A stretch of 64,000 bases of DNA from an uncultured Anaerolineae bacterium. GTDB taxonomy: Bacteria > Chloroflexota > Anaerolineae > Aggregatilineales > Phototrophicaceae. Below, one piece after another: positions 36,547-45,400 of the stretch. The translations under genes were made by a program, and so were the position numbers. Below the pieces are notes generated by a model. That model did not search any database and had not been told where the DNA came from. It saw nothing but the letters and a program-made list of their open reading frames with translations. The DNA lies in the NCBI GenBank assembly GCA_937944445.1, contig CALDYP010000017.1, positions 62,001 through 126,000 of the forward strand, given 5' to 3'. Position 1 is the first letter of the stretch; each line of letters opens with the position of its first letter.

Positions 36547-37569
36547 TTGGAACAGTCTCGTCGTATGCGCGTGGGGCTGCTGGGAATCGTCATCAGCGGC
36601 CTCGCAATTGCGTTTATTGCGTCACAAATTCAGCTTGAGGCCTTCGGTCAAGCGCTGCTAAAAGCCAATTACGTTTATGTCATCCCGTGTTTGCTGTTTT
36701 TGCTGCTGGGGTTGGTGGCGCGGGCACTGCGCTGGCGTGCCCTGCTGGCGGAGCGGCTGCCGCTGCTGCGCGTGTTCAGCATCATGAACGTGGCGTACTT
36801 GGTGAATGGTGTGCTGCCGCTGCGCTTGGGCGAGGTGGCGCGCGTCTTTTTGATGTCGCAGGTCGAGGACGGCAAGGTCCCCCCGATGCGGATCATCAGT
36901 TCAATCGTCGTCGAGCGTCTGCTAGACTTGCTAGCCGTGGTGCTGATGGTGCTGGTAGGGTTGGCGTTTGCGCCCGTGCCGGACGAGCTGCGCGCAGCGG
37001 GCGGCGTAGGTGCGGCGATGGTGACAGTCGGCTTTTGTGGGTTGATCGTCGCGGCGGCCAACCGCCGCTGGCTGCACCGCTTGCACGATTGGCTGGCGCG
37101 GGGCGTGCCGCCGTTGGGGCGGGAGCGCCTGCGCGTGTGGCTCGATCAGTTTCTTGATGGCGTCGCGCCGCTAACGCAGTGGCGTTCCGCGCTGCGCTTG
37201 GTGGGCTGGACGGCGCTGAGCTGGTCGCTCTCGATCGTGGCTGGGTATTTCCTGATGGTGGCGGTGTTCGGCGCGGGCGATTGGTTGGCGACAGCGCTTT
37301 ACATTGCGGCGGCGGCCTTTGCGATTGCTGTGCCGGCCGTGCCGGGCAATTTGGGAACGTATGAGTGGTCAATCGTGGTGGCGCTGCAAGCGCTCGGCTA
37401 TGGCGACTTTAGTCGGCTGGCGGCGTTTGCGCTGCTCGTCCACGCGGTAAATGTGTTGGTGCATGCGGCGACTGGCGTCGTGGGCATGTTCCAAGAAGGG
37501 GTAACGCTGGGGCAGCTCCAGCGCGGCGTGCGGCAGATGCGCGGCGCAAAGGGTGAATATGCAGGCTAA
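36547..37569 (+). CDS. LPG-synthase-TM / AglD-like flippase-related membrane protein
   Basis: 340 residues with seven or eight helices and the hallmark pattern of the lysylphosphatidylglycerol-synthase TM family (UPF0104): LLLGLVARALRWRALL, VAYLVNGVLPLRLGEVARVFLM, SSIVVERLLDLLAVVLMVLVG and, late, VPAVPGNLGTYEWSIV. There is no aminoacyl-transferase domain. Related proteins are archaeal AglD and bacterial proteins encoded near glycolipid genes; a role in moving or adding lipid-linked sugars is inferred. TTG 36547 follows GAGGGAG by 4 nt; ATG 36565 is an alternative. First gene of the glycosylation operon, overlapping the next by 11 nt. Confidence 0.8.
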   Translation: MEQSRRMRVGLLGIVISGLAIAFIASQIQLEAFGQALLKANYVYVIPCLLFLLLGLVARALRWRALLAERLPLLRVFSIMNVAYLVNGVLPLRLGEVARVFLMSQVEDGKVPPMRIISSIVVERLLDLLAVVLMVLVGLAFAPVPDELRAAGGVGAAMVTVGFCGLIVAAANRRWLHRLHDWLARGVPPLGRERLRVWLDQFLDGVAPLTQWRSALRLVGWTALSWSLSIVAGYFLMVAVFGAGDWLATALYIAAAAFAIAVPAVPGNLGTYEWSIVVALQALGYGDFSRLAAFALLVHAVNVLVHAATGVVGMFQEGVTLGQLQRGVRQMRGAKGEYAG

Positions 37570-38722
37570 ACGTCGTTTGAAAATTCTCATCAGCTTGTTG
37601 TACTACTATCCGCACCGCACCGGCCTCACAATCCACGTGCAGAGCGTGGCGGAGGAACTGGCGCGGCGCGGCCACGAGGTGACCGTGCTCACGGCGCGCT
37701 ATCACCCGAGCTTGCCGCGCGATGAGGTCGTGCACAACGGTGTGCGCATCATCCGCTTGTGGGCCCCTATCCAGATCAGTCGTGGGATGCTCATGCCGGC
37801 CTTCCCGTGGGCGGCGTACTTCGCCATGCGGCAGGCCGACGTGGTCAGCATCCACACGCCAATGTTGGAGACGGCGCTCGTGGCCGTGTTGGCGCAGCTT
37901 GCAGGGGTGAAGATCGTGGCGACGCATCACGGCGATCTGGTGCTGCCGGAGGGGCGCTTCAACCGCTTCATCCGCGATGTGATGTTCCTGTTCTACCAAT
38001 TCATGGCGCGGCGGGCAGGCCAGCTCATCGGCTACAGCCAAGACTACGCCGAGAACTCGTACTACCTCAAGCCGTTTCTGGACAAGACGACGGTGATCTA
38101 CCCGCCGATTTTCATGCCGCCACCGCGCCCGGAGCGGGTGGCAGCGTTGCGCGCGGAGTGGGGCGCGGGTGGCCCGATCATCGGCTACCCCGGTCGCTTC
38201 GTCGAGGAAAAACGGCCTGACCTTGCGATCCGCGCGCTGGAGGTTGTCAATCAACACTGTCGCAACGCGCGGCTGGTGTTCGCTGGGCAGTACGATATCC
38301 CTTATGAGAACACGTGGCAGCGCTTGCAGCCGCTGGTGCAGCAGCACCGCGAGCAGTTGGTCTTCTTGGGGCTGCTGAGCGACCCGCAGGACATGGCCGA
38401 TTTCTACGCCGCGTGCGATGTGATGGTGCTGCCGAGCGACACGGAATGCTTTGCGCTGGCGCAGGTGGAATCGATGTTGTGCGGCACGCCGATGGTCATG
38501 ACGGACATCCCGGGCGGGCGTGTGCCGGTCACGGTCACGGGCATGGGCAAGCTCGCCAAACAAGGGGATGCACACGCCATCGGCGAGGCGATTGTGGAGG
38601 TGCTGCGCAACCGCGAGGCTTACGTCAAGCCGCGCGAGTTCATCGAGCAGTGTTTTTCGTTCAGCGAGACGGTGGATCGCTATGAAGAGGTGCTGCTGGC
38701 GCACGCGCGGAGGCGCTCATGA
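37559..38722 (+). CDS. GT4-family glycosyltransferase
   Basis: 387-residue cytoplasmic GT-B enzyme that transfers a sugar from a nucleotide donor. The N-terminal domain has LISLLYYYPHRTGLTIHVQSVAEELARRGHEVTVL (first part near residue 10). The donor domain has GYPGRFVEEKRPDLAIRALE and the classical nucleotide-sugar region LPSDTECFALAQVESMLCGTP, containing the E-x7-E motif. The glycine-rich GGAE-like loop seen in many GT4 enzymes is replaced by HRTGLTIH. ATG 37559 is spaced 6 nt from AAGGG; GTG 37553 is an alternative. It probably builds the lipid-linked glycan in the cytoplasm. Overlaps the methyltransferase gene by 4 nt. Confidence 0.88.
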   Translation: MQAKRRLKILISLLYYYPHRTGLTIHVQSVAEELARRGHEVTVLTARYHPSLPRDEVVHNGVRIIRLWAPIQISRGMLMPAFPWAAYFAMRQADVVSIHTPMLETALVAVLAQLAGVKIVATHHGDLVLPEGRFNRFIRDVMFLFYQFMARRAGQLIGYSQDYAENSYYLKPFLDKTTVIYPPIFMPPPRPERVAALRAEWGAGGPIIGYPGRFVEEKRPDLAIRALEVVNQHCRNARLVFAGQYDIPYENTWQRLQPLVQQHREQLVFLGLLSDPQDMADFYAACDVMVLPSDTECFALAQVESMLCGTPMVMTDIPGGRVPVTVTGMGKLAKQGDAHAIGEAIVEVLRNREAYVKPREFIEQCFSFSETVDRYEEVLLAHARRRS

Positions 38723-39573
38723 TCGACCCGCAGGTGATCGCCCACATGACGCGCAACGAGGCCGACATGGCCTTCAAGAAGCGTGTGCAGACGATCTTCG
38801 AGTGGGTGAACCCGACCGACGATATGACGATCCTTGATATGCCGTGCGGGCGCGGGTTCTACTTGAACATGTTTCGCTATGTGAGCCAGTGCCGCATCGT
38901 CGGCGCGGATCTGGATTGGAGCGTGCTGCAGAAGGCGCAGCGCAACGTCGGGCATCTCGATATTCCGATCCACAACGCCAACATCTACGCGCTGCCCTAT
39001 GCGGATGAGACCTTCGACGCGGTGATCTACAGCGAAGTGCTGGAGCACGTCGAGGACGATCAACAGGCGCTGCGCGAGGCCTATCGCGTGCTGAAGCCCG
39101 GGGGCGTGCTGGCTATCACCGTGCCGCACGCTGACTACCCGTTCTGGTGGGATCCGATCAATAAGACGCTGGAGTTTCTGTTCAATCGGCACATCGAGCG
39201 TGGGATGTTCGCGGGCATCTGGGCGAATCACGTGCGCCTTTACACGATGGACGAGCTGCGCTATCAGGTGCAATCGGCGGGGTTTGCGGTGGAAGCCGAA
39301 CGGCGCTTCACGCATTATTCGTTTCCGTTTATCCACAATCTGGTGTATGGTATCGGTATGCCGCTGCTGGAGCGGGGGGCGCTGCCAGCCAGCATGGCTA
39401 CAGCAGCCAACCGCCTGACGTTCGATCAAAACCGTGGAAGCCTGCTGAACCCGATCAACTTCGGGCTGGCGATCTTCAACTTGTTTGACCGTCCGAACAA
39501 ACTTGACGAGCCGGAAGGGCGTTCAACTGTCAACTTGGCGATGAAAGGGCGCAAGCCACATGCTGGACGATGA
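38719..39573 (+). CDS. Class I SAM-dependent methyltransferase
   Basis: 284 residues. SAM-binding motif I is ILDMPCGRGFYLNMF (about residue 36), the acidic end of strand 2 is VGADLDW, motif II region is FDAVIYSEVLEHVEDDQQAL, and post-II is VLKPGGVLAITVP: a Methyltransf_11-type fold. The C-terminal 90 residues are hydrophobic in part (FPFIHNLVYGIGMPLLERG) and may contact the membrane. Sandwiched between a GT4 enzyme and GT-C proteins with 4- and 14-nt overlaps, it may methylate a sugar or lipid carrier; ubiquinone/menaquinone-type or other small-molecule substrates are not excluded. Confidence 0.85.
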   Translation: MIDPQVIAHMTRNEADMAFKKRVQTIFEWVNPTDDMTILDMPCGRGFYLNMFRYVSQCRIVGADLDWSVLQKAQRNVGHLDIPIHNANIYALPYADETFDAVIYSEVLEHVEDDQQALREAYRVLKPGGVLAITVPHADYPFWWDPINKTLEFLFNRHIERGMFAGIWANHVRLYTMDELRYQVQSAGFAVEAERRFTHYSFPFIHNLVYGIGMPLLERGALPASMATAANRLTFDQNRGSLLNPINFGLAIFNLFDRPNKLDEPEGRSTVNLAMKGRKPHAGR

Positions 39574-42367
39574 CCGTCCAATCAGTGACATCCCCCTTGA
39601 GGATGACCAATTCGACACGCGCGAGAACGTAGCGCGGGTTGAACTCGTCGACGCGGCGGCGGCGCTGCGCGACTTTGAAGAGCTTGACCTCACGGTGGTG
39701 TTGGGGCAGTTTTTGCGGCGGCCCCGCGCCACAGCCGCCGCCCTGCGCCACGTGATTGCGCCGCAGTCCGCCCGCCGCGCTGAGCCGTTTGCGTGGGAGA
39801 TGCCGCCCGCTGCGCCAAGCCTGCCCGCTGCGCCCGCAGCAGAGGAAGCTGATCAGGCTGCAGCGCGGGATCGCCTTGCGCAGTTGGGGTTGTTCGGGCT
39901 GGCGTTTGGGTTGGCGCTGCGCGGGGCGCTGGTGATGGTGGCCAATCACCCGTTTCGCACAGAAAACCCGCAGCTCGTCGAAGGCGCGGGCTGGTTCCTG
40001 ATGGCGGCGCTGGTGTGGCTGATCGGTGAGCTGCTGCCGCATCGCCGGGCGATCTGGCAGCGGGCGCGCGCTAGCACGTGGCGCGGGCGTCTGCTGGTCG
40101 TGTGTTGGGTGCTGGTGGGGTGGTTAACGCTGCACGGCTTGAGCTTCTGGGCGGACGCGAGCGACGAAATTCTTGTGCTTCAGCGTGATACGACGTACAT
40201 CACTGCGATGATCCGGCAGGGGGCGCTCACGCTGCTGCTGGCAGGGGTGGCCGCGTTGATCGTCTGGGCGCGGCAGCGGCAGTGGTTCCCACCAGCGCCG
40301 ACCGCTGCCAATGAGATCCTCAGCGCGGAGTGGGATGTGCCGTGGTACATGCGCATTCACCCGCTGCGCCCGTTTTTGCTGCTCATCGGCAGCGCGCTGT
40401 GCGTCGTGACGTGGCTCAACACGGCCAACAACTTCATCACGGATGTTGGGATCGCGGCGTGGCTGAGCAGCGTGGGGACGGTGACGATGGCGTTTGCGCC
40501 GCGCCGCTGGTGGAACCTGCCTGCGCGCATCGCGGACAAGGCGCGAGCCGTGCGCCACGCCGAGTACAAGCGCTATGCGTGGGCTATCCTCGCGCTGAGC
40601 TTGATCGTGGCGGTGGGCGCGTTCTATCGGCTGCACAACCTGAACGGCTCACCTGAGAACTTGACGGCCATCCCACCCGAGATGACCAGCGACCACGTGG
40701 AGAAAATCCTCGACGCGCAGCGCGTGCGCGAGGGCAGCCGCAACATCTTCTTCGCCAACAACGGCGGGCGCGAGCCGTTCCAGATGTACGCGATGGCGGC
40801 GTTTGCGTCGCTGCCGGGGCAGGGGATGACCTACGAATCGCTCAAGCTGCTCAAGGTGATCGAAAGCATCCTCATCCTGCCGTTCATGTTCTGGCTGGGC
40901 TATGATCTGATGCGCACGGAGCGACCGCGCCTGCGCGTCCTCATCGGTCTGGCGCTGGCGGGGCTGACGGCGGTGAGCTTCTGGGATGTGACGATCACAC
41001 GGCTGGGGCTGCGGATCGTCTTGACGCCGCTCGTGGCGGCGGCGCTTCTGGTCTATCTGGCGCGGGCGATGCGCTCGAACGACATCGGCGACTACCTCAA
41101 GGTCGGGCTGGTGCTGGGCTTCGGGCTGTATACTTATCAGGCCGTGCGGATGATGCCAGTGGTGGTCGTGCTGGGGGCGGCGATGGCGCTGCTCTTCATC
41201 TGGAAGCACCGTCGGGCGCGGCTGCAGGTGGTCACTAACTTGGCGGCGCTGGTGGTCGTCTCTGCGGTGGCCTTCTTGCCGATGATCCACTACACGACGC
41301 AGTATCCGGAGCAGTTCCTGCAGCGCACCTTTGGCCGCCTGCTAGGGGACGACGTGATCGAGGAGCGGCTGCCAAATGGGCTTTTGGTGCTGCGCGAGGC
41401 AACTGTGGAAGAGCGCTTCAACGCCTTTGTTGAAAATCTGCCGGTGCTGTTCGGCAACGTGCGCAACGCGCTGTTGATGTTCCACTGGAAGGGCGATGTT
41501 GCGTGGATCAACAACTACCCCAACTATCCAGCGTTGGACGCATGGAGCGGGGCGCTGCTGCTGGTGGGGACGGTGGGTTGGCTGGCGCTGGCGTGGCGGC
41601 GACGAGACGTCGTTTACGCTATGATCCCGCTGGCGTTGGGGGTGATGCTGCTGCCGAGCGCGCTGTCCATCGCCTACCCGATCGAGAACCCGAGTTTTAC
41701 CCGCACGTCAGGCGCAATGCCGATGACGTACCTCATCGCGGCGCTGCCGCTGGCGCTCATGGCCGACGGGTTGGCGCGCCTGCGCGAATCTTCAGTCACG
41801 CGGATGTTAGGCGCAGTCGTGTTCATCGTGCCGCTGGCTGCCAGTTACACCCTCAACTTTGACGTGTACATGAACCGCTTTCCAGAGAGCTACCTCAACA
41901 ACTCGCTGCCGCACAGCGAGGGCGGGCGCATCGTGCGCGACTTCGTGGCGAGCGGCGGCTCGTTCGGCAACGCTTTCCTGATCGCCTACCCCAACTGGTG
42001 GGATCATCGCGCAGTGGGGCTGGCCGCGGGCATGGAAGACCGCTGGCCGAACGGCGTCTATGACCTCAACTTGAACGACAACCGCACGCGCGACGTGGAC
42101 TACGTGCCGGATTTCATCCAGACCGCGCTCAACGCGCCGCCCAAGTTCCGCTTTGACCCGAACCGCCCGATGCTCTTCTTCTACCATCGGGATGACCGCG
42201 CCACGAGCGAGCAGCTTCAGGCGTGGTTCCCACAGGGGCGGGAGGTCTTGCACGTCTCGTATCAGGTCGGTGACGACTTCAGGTACTTCGTCGCGCCGCC
42301 ATTGGGGGTGGACGGCCTGCAAGCGTTCTTGACAACTGCCACTAGCGTTGAGGAAACTCGCCCGTGA
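39560..42367 (+). CDS. GT39-like polytopic membrane glycosyltransferase with long cytoplasmic N-terminus
   Basis: 935 residues. The first 110 are soluble and acidic/Ala-Pro-rich; four helices follow, and then a GT-C core starting near YKRYAWAILALSLIVAVGAFYRL. The core loop has PPEMTSDHVEKILDAQRV followed by GREPFQMY, an arrangement typical of PMT_2/GT39 proteins of Chloroflexota. Eight or more helices and a C-terminal extracytoplasmic domain (YLNNSLPHSEGGRIVRDFV ... FYHRDDRATSEQLQAWFP) complete it. Expected to transfer a sugar from a polyprenyl phosphate on the outer face. Overlaps the methyltransferase gene by 14 nt. Confidence 0.75.
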   Translation: MLDDDRPISDIPLEDDQFDTRENVARVELVDAAAALRDFEELDLTVVLGQFLRRPRATAAALRHVIAPQSARRAEPFAWEMPPAAPSLPAAPAAEEADQAAARDRLAQLGLFGLAFGLALRGALVMVANHPFRTENPQLVEGAGWFLMAALVWLIGELLPHRRAIWQRARASTWRGRLLVVCWVLVGWLTLHGLSFWADASDEILVLQRDTTYITAMIRQGALTLLLAGVAALIVWARQRQWFPPAPTAANEILSAEWDVPWYMRIHPLRPFLLLIGSALCVVTWLNTANNFITDVGIAAWLSSVGTVTMAFAPRRWWNLPARIADKARAVRHAEYKRYAWAILALSLIVAVGAFYRLHNLNGSPENLTAIPPEMTSDHVEKILDAQRVREGSRNIFFANNGGREPFQMYAMAAFASLPGQGMTYESLKLLKVIESILILPFMFWLGYDLMRTERPRLRVLIGLALAGLTAVSFWDVTITRLGLRIVLTPLVAAALLVYLARAMRSNDIGDYLKVGLVLGFGLYTYQAVRMMPVVVVLGAAMALLFIWKHRRARLQVVTNLAALVVVSAVAFLPMIHYTTQYPEQFLQRTFGRLLGDDVIEERLPNGLLVLREATVEERFNAFVENLPVLFGNVRNALLMFHWKGDVAWINNYPNYPALDAWSGALLLVGTVGWLALAWRRRDVVYAMIPLALGVMLLPSALSIAYPIENPSFTRTSGAMPMTYLIAALPLALMADGLARLRESSVTRMLGAVVFIVPLAASYTLNFDVYMNRFPESYLNNSLPHSEGGRIVRDFVASGGSFGNAFLIAYPNWWDHRAVGLAAGMEDRWPNGVYDLNLNDNRTRDVDYVPDFIQTALNAPPKFRFDPNRPMLFFYHRDDRATSEQLQAWFPQGREVLHVSYQVGDDFRYFVAPPLGVDGLQAFLTTATSVEETRP

Positions 42368-42440
42368 CGGTGTATTTAACTACAGTAAATCATCTGCCCA
42401 CAAGCGCAGAAAGAGCGATGATTTGACGACGACAGCCAAC

Positions 42441-45400
42441 ATGACCACCTCGTTTTGGTCACGCCGCGCCGTGGTGTACCCTCTGCTGGCGCTGGTGGTG
42501 CTGTTGGGGGGGTATCTGCGCTACGTCGGCTTGAACTGGGACGACTTCAGCGGCAGCCACCCCGACGAGCGCTTCTTGACGATGAACCTGCTGCCGCTGG
42601 TGGGCGGTGGCCTTGAGTTCACCAACGACCCCAACAACTTCCCCGCGCAGCGCCTGCTCACGCGCGCCAACGGCAACGTGAGCCGCGCCTCGCTCATGAG
42701 CGACCCTGATCTGACGTTGGGCGTGCTGCGCGGCTCCAAAAGCGAGTCGTTCGCGCGCTACCTCGTTCAGAGTGGGCGGGTGATGGTTTACAACGACCCT
42801 GATTCAGCCGTGGCTGACGTGGCCGCCGGACGCGTCGATGCGCTGCTAGTGGACGTGGGCGTGCCGCTCAACCTGCTGCCGATTACGGATGGGACGGTCA
42901 ACAGCTTTGAGCAGCTCACATCGGAAGAGATTCAGCGCATGCGCTGCCTGACGCTGCACCCGTCCACGGGCGGCGTGGGCGGCTTCTTTGACGCTCGCTG
43001 TTCGAACCTCAACCCGCACAACAGCGGGGCGGGCTTCTACGCTTACGGCACGCTGCCGCTGTTCATGGCCTACGCGGGGGTGCAGGCGCACCGCGAGTTG
43101 GAGCAAATCGCGCCCAACCTTTTCGAGTGGCCCGGTCAGGCGGTGATCTGGCGCTTCTTGAGCGCGTTCTTCGACGTGGGGACGATCATCTTTGTGTTCT
43201 TCACAGGGTCGCGGCTGCACAACCGCTGGGCGGGGCTGGTGGCGGCGCTGCTCTACGCGGTCGCCCCGCTGGCGATTCAAAAGGCGCACTTCGGCACGGT
43301 GAACGCCATCACTGCCTTTTGGGTGGCGCTGGCGCTGTGGGCAGCGGTCGGCGTGCAGGATCGCGGGCGGTACTTCTACTATGCGGTGTTTGGCGTAGCG
43401 TTCGGCTTCGCGCTGGCGGGGCGGATCAACCTGCTGCCGCTGGTGGGCGTGGTCGGGCTGGCGATGATCGTCTACACGCTGCCTGCGCTGGATCGAGCGC
43501 TGCCGGCCACGATCCGCACGCGGATGATCTCGCGGGCGGTGAGTGGGCTGCTGCTGGCGGGCTTCATGACGGTGCTCGCGTTCCGATTGGCCAACCCGTA
43601 TGCGTTTCAGGGGCCGAGCTTCTTCGGCCTGCTGCCCAACGATCGCTTCTTGGCTGACATCGCCAGCGCCCAATTCGGCGTGAGCGGGGCCAGCGACGCG
43701 CCGCCCAACTACCAGTGGGTGGGACGAATGGACTATCTCTACCCCCTCAAAGACATCTTCCTGTGGGGGATGGGGATCGCGCCCGCGCTGCTGGCGTGGT
43801 TCGGCTGGGCGTGGGCGGGCTGGCAGTTGATCGCGCGGCGGCTCGGCTCCACGCGCAACTTGTTCCTGTTCGCGTGGGTGCTGGTGTACTTCGGCTTCAT
43901 GGGCCAGCAGTGGGTGATGACCATGCGCTACTTCCTGCCGCTCTACTCAGCGCTGGCGCTGCTGGGCGGCTGGGCAATTGTCGAACTTGTCCGCCGTGCC
44001 CACCACGAGCCGATGGCGATCACGCGCTGGCTGTTAGGGGCGTTGAGCGTGACGCTGCTGCTCATCCCGACGTACTACGCGGTCAACGGGCTGGCGTTTG
44101 ATCAAACCGTTGTGACGGCGGGTGCGCTGGGCGCATTGTTGGGTGTGGGGGCGCTGCTGCCGATGGCTGTCTGGCGAGCGCGGCTGTTGGGGGCGTTCAC
44201 GGTAGGGTTTGCGGCGCTGTGGGGGCTGATGTTCACCAACATCTACCGCAACGACCTCACGCGCGTGGAGGCCAGCCGCTGGGTCTTCGAGCAGATCTCT
44301 TCAGACTTTTCGATGCGGATCGAGGGCGCGCCTGAGGGCACGCCGCTGATCAACATCGCCATCCCGAACATGAACCCGAACAGCGCCTTGAACGCCGCCG
44401 ACTTGTTGAACGGGGCGTCGCGCTTGTTCGTGAACCAGCCCTACTTGATGGAGTTCGTCGCGCCCGCCGACGGCGTGATCTTGGAGGTGTTTGCGCCGCA
44501 CATCGGCGCAGTCAACGACAACGGCGAGCCGCGCAGCTTGTACGTGTCGCTCTCCAAGCGCGACGAGCGCGGCGACATGGTGCTGCTCTCAGAGGAAATC
44601 CTGACCAGCCCGTTCCTGCGCGATCACCACGTCTTGGGCGATGCCTACACGATCACGCTGACGCAGCCGGTCGTCGTCACGCGCGGGCAGGCCTACACCT
44701 TCAAAGTCGAGGCGCTGACGGACGCGCTCGTGACGGGGCAGGTGGTCGTCACGGAAGGCGACTGGGACGACCGCATCACGACGATCATGGTGTGTCGTCT
44801 GCCGTTCGAGGTCACCGAGCGGGCGAACTTGCCGTCAGGGCTGGTGAGCTTTAACGAGTGTAACGGAATGCGCTCGGCCAATGCGCACGTCGATTCCTAC
44901 GACACGGCGATGTCCTACCCCATCGACGACGCGCAGAAGCGCGACAGCATGCGCTTCGGGCTGCACAACGGCGATTACTTCATCTCGACGAGCAACCGCT
45001 TCTACGACACGACCGCGCGCAACGACTTCCGCTTCCCGCTGACCAACCGTTTTTACCGCGCGTTGTTCGCGGGCGAGTTGGGCTATGAGGTGGTGGCAGT
45101 CTTCCGTGAGGGGTATGCATTTGCAGGGCTAGAGGTGTCGGATCAACACCTGCCCACGTTCCGCTCGCCGCTGTGGTTCAACGAGTTTGAACCGGATGAG
45201 GCGTTCCACGTGTACGATCACCCGGTGGTGTACGTGCTCAAGAAGCGCGCCGACTACGATCCGGCGCTGGTGGACGCCTTCTTCGACAGCTACCCGCTGA
45301 CGCAGAGCAATCAGCTCGTCTTCGACAGCGACCCGGGCGCGCAGATCATCGGCGTCGTCTACTGGGACAGCTTGACGATGGACGCCGCCCCCAACGGCTT

